A stretch of 64,000 nt of DNA from Halioglobus japonicus (GTDB lineage Bacteria > Pseudomonadota > Gammaproteobacteria > Pseudomonadales > Halieaceae). The DNA lies in assembly GCA_902705825.1 (NCBI GenBank), contig CACSIL010000023.1, forward strand, positions 303,344-367,343. Direction: 5' to 3'. Numbering within the stretch: the stretch's first letter is position 1; every line of letters begins with the position of its first letter. Shown here piece by piece: positions 35,162 through 44,944 of the stretch. Under the pieces are notes generated by a model that worked only from the letters and a program-made list of their open reading frames with translations, had not been told where the DNA came from and made no database searches. The position numbers and the translations under genes are program-made.

Positions 35162-36721
35162 ATGAAGACAAATATCGGCCTATTGCTGGCAAAACGCGCA
35201 CAGATTTGCCCCAACCGTGAAGCCATAGTCGAGTTCGAACGCAATCGCCGCTTCACGTTTGCCCAACTAAACACCCGCGCCAACCGCATGGCAAACGCAT
35301 TGCTAGACAGAGGCATCCGTCCGGGCGACCGGGTGGCGTCTCTACTTAAAAACAGCGTGGAGTTTGTCGAGACCTATTTCGCTGTCGCCAAAATCGGGGC
35401 GGTGATGGTACCGGTAAACTGGCGCCTGGTGCCGGCGGAAATCGCCTATATCCTGCAAAACTCTGGCACTAAAGCCCTGGTGTACGATTCAGACTTCGAC
35501 GCTGCCGCAAACCCCCTACACAGCGGCGAACACGGAGAACTCGCCGTCGAACAGTGGGTGCGCCGTGAAAATGGCGACTCTGGCGCGCCGCAGTGGGCAC
35601 TGGATTACGATGCCTTTGCCGCTGCAGCCGCAACCACAGAGCCACCGATAGGTGCCTGGGATGACGACAATCTTTTTATTATGTACACCTCAGGCACCAC
35701 GGGACGCCCCAAGGGTGCAGTGCACAGCCACGAGGGTATGCTGTGGTCCCAGCTTACCAGCATGAGCACATCTGACATGCGCGATGGTGATCGCTGGTTA
35801 TTGGCGCTGCCCATGTTTCATGTCGGCTGCCTCAGCCCCACGTCGCTACTGGTACACCGCGGTGGCACCGGGGTCATCATGCGGGAGCTGGATATCGGCG
35901 CAATGTTCCGCTGCATCGCACAGGAGAAAGTCACGATATTCATGGCAGTTCCCGCGCTACTGCAGTTTATGCTGATGACGCCTGAGCGCGAGCAGAACGA
36001 TATCTCCTCGGTGCGCTGGATCGCTACCGGCGCCGCACCGGTGCCGATATCGCTGCTGCACGATTATGAAGCCTTGGGCATTCGAATATTCCAGGCCTAC
36101 GGCCTCACTGAATCCTGTGGTCCGGGCACCCTGCTGTTGCACGAAGACGCGGAAGCCAAAGTCGGTTCCTGCGGTCGCCCGCAAATGCATACCGAGATCA
36201 AGATAGTCGACAGCGACGGCAATACCATTCCAATGGGATCTGAGCAGGCCGGTGAACTACTGGTCGGCGGCCGTCACATGATGAAGGAGTACTGGAACAA
36301 CCCGGAGGCTACCGCTGAGACCCTGAGGGATGGCTGGTTACATACCGGCGACATCTGTACCTGGGACAGTGAAGGCTTCGTGACTATCTGTGACCGCATG
36401 AAAGACATGATTATCTCCGGCGGCGAGAACATCTACCCGGCAGAGTTGGAAAACGTGCTCGCAGCCTGCCCGGAAGTGCAGGAGGCGGCGGTGATCGGCG
36501 TGGCTTCACAAAAATGGGGGGAAACACCACTGGCCCTGGTCGTCCCGGCGGCCGGAACCTCACCCACGCCCGAATCCCTGAAGGCATACTGCAAAGCGAA
36601 CCTGGCGGGATACAAAGTACCGCAGCTTTATGAGCTGGTCGAAACCCTGCCCAGAAATCCGTCTGGAAAATTGCTGAAACCCGAGCTGCGCGAGCAGTAC
36701 CCAGGCCCCGCGCCATTTTAG
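35162..36721 (+). CDS. AMP-forming fatty-acyl-CoA ligase
   Basis: 519 residues of the ANL superfamily. Motifs in order are MYTSGTTGRPKGAVHSH (ATP loop), AYGLTESCGPG, GWLHTGDICTWDSEG, DRMKDMIISGGENIYPAELE (hinge) and RNPSGKLLKPELR with the catalytic Lys. It activates a carboxylic acid to its CoA ester in the cytoplasm. It resembles long-chain FadD13-type ligases. It starts divergently from the VOC gene after 255 bases in which I see no clear signal, and converges with a second ligase gene 12 bases away. Confidence 0.9.
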   Translation: MKTNIGLLLAKRAQICPNREAIVEFERNRRFTFAQLNTRANRMANALLDRGIRPGDRVASLLKNSVEFVETYFAVAKIGAVMVPVNWRLVPAEIAYILQNSGTKALVYDSDFDAAANPLHSGEHGELAVEQWVRRENGDSGAPQWALDYDAFAAAAATTEPPIGAWDDDNLFIMYTSGTTGRPKGAVHSHEGMLWSQLTSMSTSDMRDGDRWLLALPMFHVGCLSPTSLLVHRGGTGVIMRELDIGAMFRCIAQEKVTIFMAVPALLQFMLMTPEREQNDISSVRWIATGAAPVPISLLHDYEALGIRIFQAYGLTESCGPGTLLLHEDAEAKVGSCGRPQMHTEIKIVDSDGNTIPMGSEQAGELLVGGRHMMKEYWNNPEATAETLRDGWLHTGDICTWDSEGFVTICDRMKDMIISGGENIYPAELENVLAACPEVQEAAVIGVASQKWGETPLALVVPAAGTSPTPESLKAYCKANLAGYKVPQLYELVETLPRNPSGKLLKPELREQYPGPAPF

Positions 36722-36733
36722 GGTCGTGAACAA

Positions 36734-38338
36734 CTAGCGTTCAGCATCACCCAGATACGCATAGGCTTGACGCAACTCCCGCTTGAGCACTTTGCCGATG
36801 GAGCTCTTGGGTAGATCGTCGGCAAACACCAGTTGACTGATGCGCTGGAGCTTCCCCAGCTTGCCGTTCGCCCACTCTTTGAGCGTTGTCTCATCACTCG
36901 TTGCGCCCGGCTCGCGCACCACAATTGCCAGCGGTGTCTCACCCCATGCATTACTGGGCAATGCCACCACTGCCACCTCGTGAATCTCGGGGTGCTCCAG
37001 TAAGACCAGTTCCAGATCCGTGGCATAAACATTGAAACCACCGGAAATAATCATGTCCTTACGGCGGTCCGAGAGGTACAGCCAGCCGTCCTCATCGAGA
37101 TACCCGACATCGCCACTGCGGTAATAGAGGAGACCGTCGGTGTCGTACCAGTGCATTTCAGTATTGGCCTCTTCACGATTCAGGTAGCCATCGCTCATAC
37201 TGCCCGAACGACCGACAATTTCTCCTATTTCACCCACCGGCAGTGCCCGGCCCTGCTCATCGATAATTTTCAGTACAGCGCCAGGCAGCGCGGGCCCCAC
37301 AGAACCCAGTTTGCTCTGTTGCCGCGCGATACTGCCGATAAATAGCGTGCCAACGCCGCCCTCGGTAAGCCCGTAAAACTCCACCAACTCGCCGGGGAAA
37401 TTATCGATAACATCAGATTTTAGCGCGGCTCGCAGTGGCGCACTGGTGCTGAATTTGACCTGTAAGCTGGACAGATCATAGTCACCGAAGCTGTCCAGCC
37501 CCATGATGCGGTCGTATTGCACAGGCACCAGCATCACAGCGCTGACGCGGTGTTGTTGGATAAGCTGCAAAGCACCGGCTGCATCAAATTTTGGCATGAT
37601 GACCATCGTCCCACCGGCACAGAGTGTAGGCCACCAGGTGGTTATGGTGGTATTGGAATACAGGGGCGTCGCAACCAGAGTTACCGTATCGGCAGTGATA
37701 CCCAAATTCATCAGACCAGTGCCCAGCGCCTGCCGTGTGCGATGGCTGTGCACAATCCCCTTGGGTATGCCGGTGGTGCCGGAGCTGTAAATAACATTGA
37801 ATTCGGCATCGCCGCTCAGTGCAATTCCCGGTGCGCTATCCGCGTGTGTTGCCAGCCAGGATTCAAGTGCGCTGAACTGCTCGTCTTCAAAATCGAAACC
37901 GAGAAGACCTCCGGCCAGTATCTGTTCGTGATCTGTCAGGAACTGTGCTGTCAGTGCTGCCATATCGCGACTCACCACAAACACTTTGGCATTGCTGTCG
38001 CGCAACATCAGATCCAGACTCTGCTCGGAAATCATCGATTGCAGGGGCACAGCACAGGCCCCGGCGACCAGTATCGCCGCGAACATCTCAGAGTAGGCCA
38101 TGCTGTTACGCGATAACAGGGCGACCCTGTCACCCGGCTGAACGCCTAATGCCACCAGACCATTGGCCATGCGATAGATACGCGAGATCGACTCCCCCCA
38201 GGTTCTGGCCCTGCCGTCTTCAAGCAGTGCAACCTTGTCTGGCTGCTGCACGCGCAGCGACTCCAGAAGGCTCGGCAAGGCCATATCCACTTCGAACGGT
38301 ACGAATACTTTGTCACTGCTTGCAGCTTGCTTAGTCAT
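36734..38338 (-). CDS. AMP-forming acyl-CoA ligase, second copy
   Basis: 534 residues. Motifs are IYSSGTTGIPKGIVHSH, FYGLTEGGVGTLF, DVGYLDEDGWLYLSDRRKD, MIISGGFNVYATDLE and KSSIGKVLKREL with the catalytic Lys. It differs clearly from the neighbouring ligase, so it is not a recent duplicate. The substrate may be a fatty, aromatic or terpenoid acid. It converges on the other ligase and is divergent from the ThuA-like gene. Confidence 0.9.
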   Translation of the reverse strand: MTKQAASSDKVFVPFEVDMALPSLLESLRVQQPDKVALLEDGRARTWGESISRIYRMANGLVALGVQPGDRVALLSRNSMAYSEMFAAILVAGACAVPLQSMISEQSLDLMLRDSNAKVFVVSRDMAALTAQFLTDHEQILAGGLLGFDFEDEQFSALESWLATHADSAPGIALSGDAEFNVIYSSGTTGIPKGIVHSHRTRQALGTGLMNLGITADTVTLVATPLYSNTTITTWWPTLCAGGTMVIMPKFDAAGALQLIQQHRVSAVMLVPVQYDRIMGLDSFGDYDLSSLQVKFSTSAPLRAALKSDVIDNFPGELVEFYGLTEGGVGTLFIGSIARQQSKLGSVGPALPGAVLKIIDEQGRALPVGEIGEIVGRSGSMSDGYLNREEANTEMHWYDTDGLLYYRSGDVGYLDEDGWLYLSDRRKDMIISGGFNVYATDLELVLLEHPEIHEVAVVALPSNAWGETPLAIVVREPGATSDETTLKEWANGKLGKLQRISQLVFADDLPKSSIGKVLKRELRQAYAYLGDAER

Positions 38339-38484
38339 AGATCAGGATTCACGATTGATAGATGATGCATTTTTCCCGATACTGTAAGGGTTTAGGGGTG
38401 AGTATACAAAGCGTTAAGGGCGGAATGGGGGTTGCAGGCCGGACATTCGGCAATTGCATCCCTGCCAAGTAAAAGGAAGCTTCA

Positions 38485-39678
38485 ATGCGTCGTGGTTTAA
38501 TCTTCAGTGTGTCTCTGGTTCTACTGGTTTTCTGTTCTATCGGCAACTCCGCCGATGACCCGGCGACCGATAGTACTTCCGCCGACACAGCGTATCCTGT
38601 CGAGGACTACGCCGCTGATGAGTATCCTGTCGAAGAATATACGGTAGACGAATTCACTATCGACGAGGCCTCCACAGACACCACCTACGAAGCGGACGAG
38701 CTTACAGATGAAGCGGCCCCCACCAGCGAAGCCGCTGACACAACTCCGGTTGAACCGTTAAACCCACCATTGAAAGCGCTGATCCTCACCAGCCCCGGCG
38801 TATATCACAACTATGAGCAGCAAACCTGGGATCTCGCACACGGGATTGTCGAGCGCGCCAATGTTCGATTTGATGTCTCTCTGGCCGAACCGGAGCGCTG
38901 GAAAACCACGGATTACTCCGACGGCTATGATGTTCTTATCTACAACATTTGCATGGCGGACAACCAGGACGCCGAGTTGATAGCCAATATGCGCCGCCAG
39001 ACAGAAGAACTGGGGGTGCCCGCCCTGATCATCCACTGCACCACGCACTCTTTCAGGGATACCGAGCTCTGGTGGCCTCTGTACGGCCTGAAAACGAAAG
39101 CGCACGAACCCGAACGTGCGCTGCGGCAGATCCAGAATGGGCCACACCCGATTCTCACCGGCATCCCCGAAGACTGGGTCCTGCCCCAGGATGAGTTGTA
39201 CATTAACCTGGATTTCACCGGGCAGAGCCTGTTGTCCACTATTGGAGAGGACGGAGCGCCGCACACCACAGGCTGGCTTGATTACCAGGGGTTAACACCG
39301 ATATTCGGTACCACGCTGGGGCACAGCGAAGAAACCATGAAGAACAGCGCCTATCAACAACTCATTGCCAACGCCGTACTTTTTGTCACAGGTAACCTGT
39401 CGAGTGACGGCCAACCCCTGCCAGGTATGGGGCCTGTGGGCGACGGAATGGATATCTTTGACAACTTTTCAGCGCCTGAAGGTGTTAAATTTCTCGGCCG
39501 CGATGGCAAGGATTGCGCATATAGAAAGCTTATTCTCGCAGCCGCCCCCTGCTACCTCGGCTGCATATTGGATCCTTTCGAGTGGGGTGAGGAAACACGT
39601 GCCTGCAAGGAATCCTGTGACGCACACTTGCCACCATCAGACGAATTGATCAAAGCCTGCTCGCCGGGCAACTTGTAG
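38485..39678 (+). CDS. Secreted ThuA-like protein with acidic linker and Cys-rich tail
   Basis: 397 residues. A signal peptide (LIFSVSLVLLVFCSIGNSA) is followed by about 65 residues without Lys or Arg and very rich in Asp, Glu, Thr and Tyr, with a loose repeat (YPVEDYAADEYPVEEYTVDE). Then comes a ThuA-like glutamine-amidotransferase fold domain (LKALILTSPGVYHNYEQQTW; CTTHSFRD; THSF as in ThuA). ThuA-type proteins work on 3-keto-trehalose and other sugars. The last 55 residues hold six Cys. AAGGAAGC lies just before the ATG. The ThuA link is firm by pattern; the extra regions are unusual. Confidence 0.83.
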   Translation: MRRGLIFSVSLVLLVFCSIGNSADDPATDSTSADTAYPVEDYAADEYPVEEYTVDEFTIDEASTDTTYEADELTDEAAPTSEAADTTPVEPLNPPLKALILTSPGVYHNYEQQTWDLAHGIVERANVRFDVSLAEPERWKTTDYSDGYDVLIYNICMADNQDAELIANMRRQTEELGVPALIIHCTTHSFRDTELWWPLYGLKTKAHEPERALRQIQNGPHPILTGIPEDWVLPQDELYINLDFTGQSLLSTIGEDGAPHTTGWLDYQGLTPIFGTTLGHSEETMKNSAYQQLIANAVLFVTGNLSSDGQPLPGMGPVGDGMDIFDNFSAPEGVKFLGRDGKDCAYRKLILAAAPCYLGCILDPFEWGEETRACKESCDAHLPPSDELIKACSPGNL

Positions 39679-39717
39679 AGACTCGGCGCGAGGGCTTCCC
39701 TCAAATTAAAGTCAGGA

Positions 39718-39746
39718 TTGACTGTTTTATTTTTAGCATCCATACT
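39718..39746 (+). promoter_or_regulatory. Predicted sigma-70 promoter of the P450 gene
   Basis: TTGACT (39718-39723) and CATACT (39741-39746) are separated by 17 bases, and the P450 start codon follows 35 bases later. A 5-bp hairpin, AGTCA/TGACT, ending in a T-rich run overlaps the -35 and could close the ThuA transcript, so the two genes may be separate units. Confidence 0.5.
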
Positions 39747-39781
39747 TCCCCTCTAATTTTAAGTTCAACAGGGGATACCTC

Positions 39782-41038
39782 GTGACGGCACCCACCAAAA
39801 CGGACACCCGAGCGCTTGCAGACATGGCGCTGTTTGATAACGACACGCTCAAATGTCCCTACCACTACGATAAATCCCTTCGCGAACAACAACCTGTCTA
39901 TCGGGATCCGGCTTCTGGCGTATTTATCGTCTCCAGCTATGAACTGGTGCGCGAAGCACATAAAAACGATGCGGTGTTTTCAAACGAATTTACGCTGGCA
40001 CTGGGTTCAGCCGCAGAGTTGGACGCCGATGTAAAAGCGGCCATGGATAAAACCTACAATCTGGGCAAAGGCACGCTGCTGACTGTGGATGACCCGGAGC
40101 ACAAAGCCTATCGCGATATCGTCAGGGATTTCTTTCTGTCCAAGAACGTCGCGCGCTACCGCCCCTGGATCAGTGATCTCGCTGACAGTCTGATCAGCGA
40201 TCTGCCCTTTGGGCAGCCCTTTGACTTTATTGAATCGTTCTCCCGACCTCTGCCGCTTTCGGTAATCATGCATGTGCTGGGTATTCCGCTGAGCATGATC
40301 GATGATGCGTTTCGTTGGACTGTCGCCAATGTGACCGTGCTGTCACAGGTCTCCGACAAACAAACGCTGCTGGAGGCCCATGCCGCAGTGAAAGAGGAGT
40401 ACGACTGGTTCGTGACAGCGCTGGATGAACGCCGTAGCTCGCCCAGGGACGATCTGCTCAATCTGGTCGCACATGCCACTATCGATGGCCGCCCACTCAC
40501 CATTGAGGAACAGTTGGGCCACTGCACACAATTTTTGGTAGCTGGCAATGAAACCACCACGGCGACGCTGGCAGAGGGCATACGTCAGCTATGCCTGAAC
40601 CCTGATCAGGAAGCCGCTGTACGCGCCGACCGTTCACTCATTCCAAATCTGGTTGAAGAGACACTGCGTCTGGCTTCCCCCACTTCCAATATGTGGCGCA
40701 TAACAAAACAGGACCACACTCTCGGCGGTGTAGAGCTGCCTAAAGGCAGCATGGTGTTGCTGAAGTATTTTTCCGCCAACCACGACGAAGCACTGTTCCA
40801 ATCACCGCTTGAATTCGACGTGACACGAGACAACGCCAAGCGTCACATCGCATTCGGCTTTGGCACGCACGTATGCATCGGCCAACATTTGTCACGCCTG
40901 GAGATGATTGTCGCCTGGGAGAAGCTGTTCGACGCCACCAGCAGCATGCGATTGAACTGTGAGCCCAATGAGTTGGAATACATGCCTAACATTCTGTTGC
41001 GCGGCCTGGAAACGCTCCCTGTCATCTTCGAGAAGTAG
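39782..41038 (+). CDS. Bacterial cytochrome P450 (CYP)
   Basis: 418 residues, a soluble class I P450. The I-helix AGNETTT (254-260) supplies the oxygen-activation Thr, E293-x-x-R296 is the K-helix pair, and FGFGTHVCIGQH has the heme-ligand Cys365. It needs a ferredoxin and reductase, which are not in the window. It starts with GTG 39782, preceded by AGGGGA. The substrate is unknown; neighbouring acyl-CoA ligases fit oxidation of hydrophobic compounds, but that is only context. A strong bidirectional terminator follows. Confidence 0.93.
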   Translation: MTAPTKTDTRALADMALFDNDTLKCPYHYDKSLREQQPVYRDPASGVFIVSSYELVREAHKNDAVFSNEFTLALGSAAELDADVKAAMDKTYNLGKGTLLTVDDPEHKAYRDIVRDFFLSKNVARYRPWISDLADSLISDLPFGQPFDFIESFSRPLPLSVIMHVLGIPLSMIDDAFRWTVANVTVLSQVSDKQTLLEAHAAVKEEYDWFVTALDERRSSPRDDLLNLVAHATIDGRPLTIEEQLGHCTQFLVAGNETTTATLAEGIRQLCLNPDQEAAVRADRSLIPNLVEETLRLASPTSNMWRITKQDHTLGGVELPKGSMVLLKYFSANHDEALFQSPLEFDVTRDNAKRHIAFGFGTHVCIGQHLSRLEMIVAWEKLFDATSSMRLNCEPNELEYMPNILLRGLETLPVIFEK

Positions 41039-41049
41039 CACCAACAGCC

Positions 41050-41070
41050 GGCATCGATAGCTTCGATGCC
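41050..41070 (+). repeat. Hairpin after the P450 gene
   Basis: GGCATCGA (41050-41057) and TCGATGCC (41063-41070) pair perfectly across five bases. It lies 11 bases after the P450 stop and upstream of the main terminator. Confidence 0.4.
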
Positions 41071-41105
41071 TGAGGCACAACAACAGGTTCGGCAAGCGCA
41101 ATAAC

Positions 41106-41143
41106 AAAAAAAGCCCGCTGGCATCCATCCAGCGGGCTTTTTT
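41106..41143. terminator. Bidirectional rho-independent terminator
   Basis: GCCCGCTGG and CCAGCGGGC form a 9-bp stem with loop CATCCAT, flanked by seven A on the left and six T on the right. It serves the P450 gene on the plus strand and the convergent sulfatase gene on the minus strand. Confidence 0.95.
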
Positions 41144-41168
41144 GCTACAGCATTACATCACTTCAGGA

Positions 41169-42698
41169 TCAGTCCACGTCCAGGTAACGCTCTGTCAACT
41201 TGTCGATAGACCAGGAGTCAGGTTTCTGGCTCGGCGGGTACTCTTTGAAGGTCGACAGGAACTGCGCCATTACTGCCATTCCCTTGTAACCCTGTGGCGC
41301 TTTGTCGATCATCCAGTCCCAGTAGGTGTTGGAGTTGTGATCGGCGCGCTCGAAAGGATCGCGGCGCAAGTTGAAAATCTTGAACATGCGCAGAGTAACA
41401 AAGGGTTCAGCCCAGAGCGCCATGGTTTTCGCGCGGTTCTCGGCAAACACCAGCTTCCAGTCATCCACCCTGATGCCAACCGGCATACCGCTGTCTTCCA
41501 GGTAGATATACTCACGGCGTGGAGCAGTTTCGACTTCTCCCGTCAGGTAGGGCAGGAAGTTGTAGCCATCGAGGTGAAGTTTGGCGTTCTTGCTGCCCAC
41601 CTGCCGGCCTTTCAGCAAATCCTGCTTGATTGTCGTGTCACCGGCCATAGCCGCAAACGTTGGCATCCAGTCGAGGTGAGCCATAACCTGGTTGGATATC
41701 TGGTTAGGCTTGATCTTCGCGGGCCAGCGCACCATGGCAGGCACGCGGTAGGCGCCTTCCCAGTTGGTGTTCTTTTCACTGCGGAAGGGCGTAATCCCGG
41801 AATCGGGCCAGGTATTGAAATGCACGCCGTTATCCGTTGAGTAGAACACCAGCGTGTTTTCGGCGATGTCCAGTTCATCCAACTGATCGAGCATCTGCCC
41901 GACCAGTTTGTCGTGAGCTACCATCACATCGTTGTAAAAACCCTGACCGGAGAGTCCGACATTTTTTTCCGCGATATGCGTGCGAAAATGCATACCCGTG
42001 GTATTCAACCAGACGAAGAAAGGCTTGTCCTCATCCACCGCCTTGTCGATAAACTTCTTCGCCGCGGCTACAAATTCTTCGTCTGCTGTTTCCATGCGCT
42101 TGCGCGTCAGGGCACCGGTGTCCTCAATGCGTCCGTCAGCGTATGAGTGAATCACACCGCGCGGCCCAAACATTTTCTGGAATCCGGGGTCTGTGGGGTA
42201 ATCGGGATCCTCAGGCTCTTCCTCTGCATTGAGGTGGTAAAGGTTCCCAAAGAACTCATCAAAGCCATGATTGGTCGGCAGAAAGATATCTTGGTCGCCG
42301 AGGTGATTCTTGCCGAACTGCCCCGTAGCGTAACCCTGCGCTTTGAGCACCTCAGCAATCGTGATATCGCGATCCTGCAGGCCGAGTTCCGATCCGGGTA
42401 GCCCCACCTTGGTCAACCCCGTGCGCAGACCGGATTGGCCGGTGATAAATGTGGAACGACCAGCGGTACAACTCTGGTCACCGTAGTAGTCGGTAAAACG
42501 GATACCTTCGTCCGCTATGCGATCGATGTTCGGCGTGTGGTAACCCATTATGCCATCGCTGTAGGCGCTGATATTGGTGATGCCGATATCGTCACCCCAG
42601 ATCACCAGGATATTGGGTTTGTCCGCCGCCTGGGCTGATATTGCGAGGGCACAACCCAGCAAAAACAGCAGTGGCTTCATGATTTTTTGGTAGCTCAT
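41169..42698 (-). CDS. Arylsulfatase (CTAGR type)
   Basis: 509 residues with signal peptide ending AISAQA and sulfatase motifs ILVIWGDDIGITN and SCTAGRSTFITG; Cys77 is the formylglycine precursor within C-x-A-x-R, a permitted variant of C-x-P-x-R. FYSTDNGVHFNTWPDSG is the second metal site. It should work in the periplasm or outside. AAGAAGGAAAA precedes the ATG. It follows a BtuB-like receptor gene on the same strand but has its own predicted promoter. Confidence 0.93.
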   Translation of the reverse strand: MSYQKIMKPLLFLLGCALAISAQAADKPNILVIWGDDIGITNISAYSDGIMGYHTPNIDRIADEGIRFTDYYGDQSCTAGRSTFITGQSGLRTGLTKVGLPGSELGLQDRDITIAEVLKAQGYATGQFGKNHLGDQDIFLPTNHGFDEFFGNLYHLNAEEEPEDPDYPTDPGFQKMFGPRGVIHSYADGRIEDTGALTRKRMETADEEFVAAAKKFIDKAVDEDKPFFVWLNTTGMHFRTHIAEKNVGLSGQGFYNDVMVAHDKLVGQMLDQLDELDIAENTLVFYSTDNGVHFNTWPDSGITPFRSEKNTNWEGAYRVPAMVRWPAKIKPNQISNQVMAHLDWMPTFAAMAGDTTIKQDLLKGRQVGSKNAKLHLDGYNFLPYLTGEVETAPRREYIYLEDSGMPVGIRVDDWKLVFAENRAKTMALWAEPFVTLRMFKIFNLRRDPFERADHNSNTYWDWMIDKAPQGYKGMAVMAQFLSTFKEYPPSQKPDSWSIDKLTERYLDVD

Positions 42699-42795
42699 AC
42701 TTTTTCCTTCTTCAAAATCGGATTGAGTTCGCTACCTGATCTACCGTGGCGCTGCTCTAATATGCGCTACCCAAAAGTGGGCGATCAGGGCGTTT

Positions 42796-42823
42796 AGTAT
42801 GGCCCAATTTCGATAAAGTTCAA
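42796..42823 (-). promoter_or_regulatory. Predicted sigma-70 promoter of the sulfatase gene
   Basis: On the minus strand TTGAAC (42823-42818) and CATACT (42801-42796) are 16 bases apart, about 95 bases before the sulfatase start. The match is moderate (four of six in each box). Confidence 0.35.
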
Positions 42824-42863
42824 TGACTGCAACCGCACCAATCCCACCCTGTGCCTCCACACC

Positions 42864-42881
42864 CAGCTGGCGCGCCAGCTG
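42864..42881. promoter_or_regulatory. Perfect 18-bp palindrome between receptor and sulfatase genes
   Basis: CAGCTGGCG is followed directly by its complement CGCCAGCTG. It lies about 40 bases upstream of the predicted sulfatase -35 box and about 65 bases after the receptor stop. With no loop and no T-run it suits a dimeric regulator better than a terminator. Confidence 0.4.
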
Positions 42882-42944
42882 CACGCCACGTTACCGGCCC
42901 GCAGCCAGTGTCCAGACCTGATGGACAGGAATCGGCCTGTAAGG

Positions 42945-44825
42945 TTAATCCCTGTAGGTGATGCCCAGTCGAAACTCGCGTCCGGGTGCATCAAAACCTA
43001 CGGCAGTTTCATATTCTTCGTCCAGTACATTATCCACCGACAGTTGCACTTGCCAGGCTTGTGCCATCTGCCACCGCAACACCCAGTCCAGACGGTGGTA
43101 GTCATCCAGTTGTTCCGTCACCTGTTCGCCAGTGTGGCGCGAGGCTGCCCATTGATGACCTGCATAAAGGTAATCAAGTGCGGTATCCCAATCTTCGTAC
43201 ACCTGCCACTGCGCGACCAGGCTGGCAGTCCACTCGGGCCTGCCGGTGAGAACAGATTCCTCATTCTTTACATCGATATCCGTGTAGGTCGCCTGGCTGC
43301 GCAAAAACAATACTGGAAGAGGCTGCCAATCGGCCTGCAACTCAACCCCGCTGGTCTGCACACTTTTGCGATTGACGTTGCGGAAGGTTTCGTCGTCGAA
43401 ATCCACCAGGTCAGTGAAATCATTGTCGAACCAGGTTGCGCCCAACTGCAGGTTATCGGTTGCCGACCAGCTTGCACCCACATCCCAGCTCTCGCCCTTC
43501 TCCGGTTGTAGATCTGGATTGCCGACCAGCGCGTGGCCCAGTGCAAAAAAACTGGGCAGCTTGTAAGCCTCGCCCCAGTTTGCGGCCAGCGTGACACCAC
43601 CACCCACTGTGTATCTGGCGCCCGCCTGAGCAGACGTTTCACTGTCGAATTGTTGCGGATCGTCGTAACGCAAGCTGGCCTGCAACAGTAAATCGACCAG
43701 CGGTGTCGCGGAGACATCGACAAACACCCCACGGGTGTCCCGATCCAACTCGAAATCAGAAGGCAGCCGGTCACCAAAATATTCGATATAGCCCTTGCTC
43801 TTACCTTCCTCGTGACGATACTCAGCGCCGACATTGGCCTCTATATTCGACGCCAGTTGCAGCGTGTTGATCCAGCGTATCTGGTCGCGGGTGAAGTCTG
43901 TCTCCGCGCCATTGGGCGGCACCTCTACATAGGGCGAAATGCCGGGTGAGCGGTAGTGCTCCTCCTGCTCAAAGCGGCTTGCTGTCAACGTGCTGCGCCA
44001 CACCGGTGCGAGCTCCACGCCCCAGTCAAAAGCGAGAATATCCTGCGTGTACTTGCTGTCGTCCAATGCATCATAGAGCGCGTACTCAGGACCGCCACTC
44101 TGCTCCGGATAGGAACTGCGCTTGCCATCAATGTAACGGTAACTGATGCTCAGTGCCTGCGCATCGGAAGGTTGCCACCCCAGCCGCAGGTGAGCGCTGT
44201 CACTGTCCCGGGTACTGCCCGGCGTAGGCTCACCATCGTCACGACTGGCCAACTCTACAGTGTAGTTAAAATCACCGATACGACCGAGAGCACTGGCACC
44301 TACATCACTGTAATCGTGGTTGCCGCCTTCCATGTATGCCTGTTGCTCATGTCCCTCCTGCGGTCGGCGCGTGATGATATTGATAACCCCCGCCAGCGCA
44401 TCCGAACCGTAGATCGCCGATTGCGCACCGCGCACCACTTCTATGCGATCCACCCTATTGGGGTTGATGTTGGCGAAGTCAAAGCCGCCACCGCGAAAAT
44501 TGGTTGGGTCGTTCACGGCGACACCGTCTATCAGCACCAGTGTGAAGTTGGATTCGCCGCCGCGGATTGATACCGCCGTCAAACCACCCGGGCCACCCTG
44601 CGTCTCTACCAACAGCCCCGGCAACGTCTTCAGGATGTCGGCGACAGAGGTTTTGTTCAGCGCTGCAATCTGCTGCGCATCGAGAACCGACACTGAGGAT
44701 GTCTGCGCCAGTTGTGGCGCCAATGTACCCGTCACTAGTACGTCTTCAATCGCGGGTTTGAATGCCGCCTCACTGGTGCTGGCCACCAGAGGCAAAATAA
44801 CTATCGCCAGGGTTCTGTAGTGCAT
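42945..44825 (-). CDS. TonB-dependent outer-membrane receptor, BtuB-like
   Basis: 626 residues with signal peptide LVASTSEA and a TonB-box-like EDVLVTGTL. The plug carries LPGLLVETQGGPGGLTAVSIRGG and VEVVRGAQSAIYGSDALAGVINIITRR-type segments, the pattern of the BtuB/vitamin B12 receptor subgroup, and the barrel ends REFRLGITYRD. No cobalamin riboswitch was seen in the 119 bases upstream, so B12 is not assured as ligand. The next gene downstream is a sulfatase, so import of a sulfated compound is possible. Confidence 0.9.
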   Translation of the reverse strand: MHYRTLAIVILPLVASTSEAAFKPAIEDVLVTGTLAPQLAQTSSVSVLDAQQIAALNKTSVADILKTLPGLLVETQGGPGGLTAVSIRGGESNFTLVLIDGVAVNDPTNFRGGGFDFANINPNRVDRIEVVRGAQSAIYGSDALAGVINIITRRPQEGHEQQAYMEGGNHDYSDVGASALGRIGDFNYTVELASRDDGEPTPGSTRDSDSAHLRLGWQPSDAQALSISYRYIDGKRSSYPEQSGGPEYALYDALDDSKYTQDILAFDWGVELAPVWRSTLTASRFEQEEHYRSPGISPYVEVPPNGAETDFTRDQIRWINTLQLASNIEANVGAEYRHEEGKSKGYIEYFGDRLPSDFELDRDTRGVFVDVSATPLVDLLLQASLRYDDPQQFDSETSAQAGARYTVGGGVTLAANWGEAYKLPSFFALGHALVGNPDLQPEKGESWDVGASWSATDNLQLGATWFDNDFTDLVDFDDETFRNVNRKSVQTSGVELQADWQPLPVLFLRSQATYTDIDVKNEESVLTGRPEWTASLVAQWQVYEDWDTALDYLYAGHQWAASRHTGEQVTEQLDDYHRLDWVLRWQMAQAWQVQLSVDNVLDEEYETAVGFDAPGREFRLGITYRD

Positions 44826-44944
44826 TATCGACTCATACCTTTGGGTCTTTCATTGCTCTGGCCAAACTCGTAACCTTGAGAACCAGAATGGGCTGCAACC
44901 TTGAACATCAACCCGTTACTTGCTTAAAGGAACGCTACCAGACT

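Noticed and set aside
44826-44944. Cobalamin riboswitch ahead of the BtuB-like receptor
   Set aside because: The gap is 119 bases and shows no B12-box-like element or suitable hairpins.
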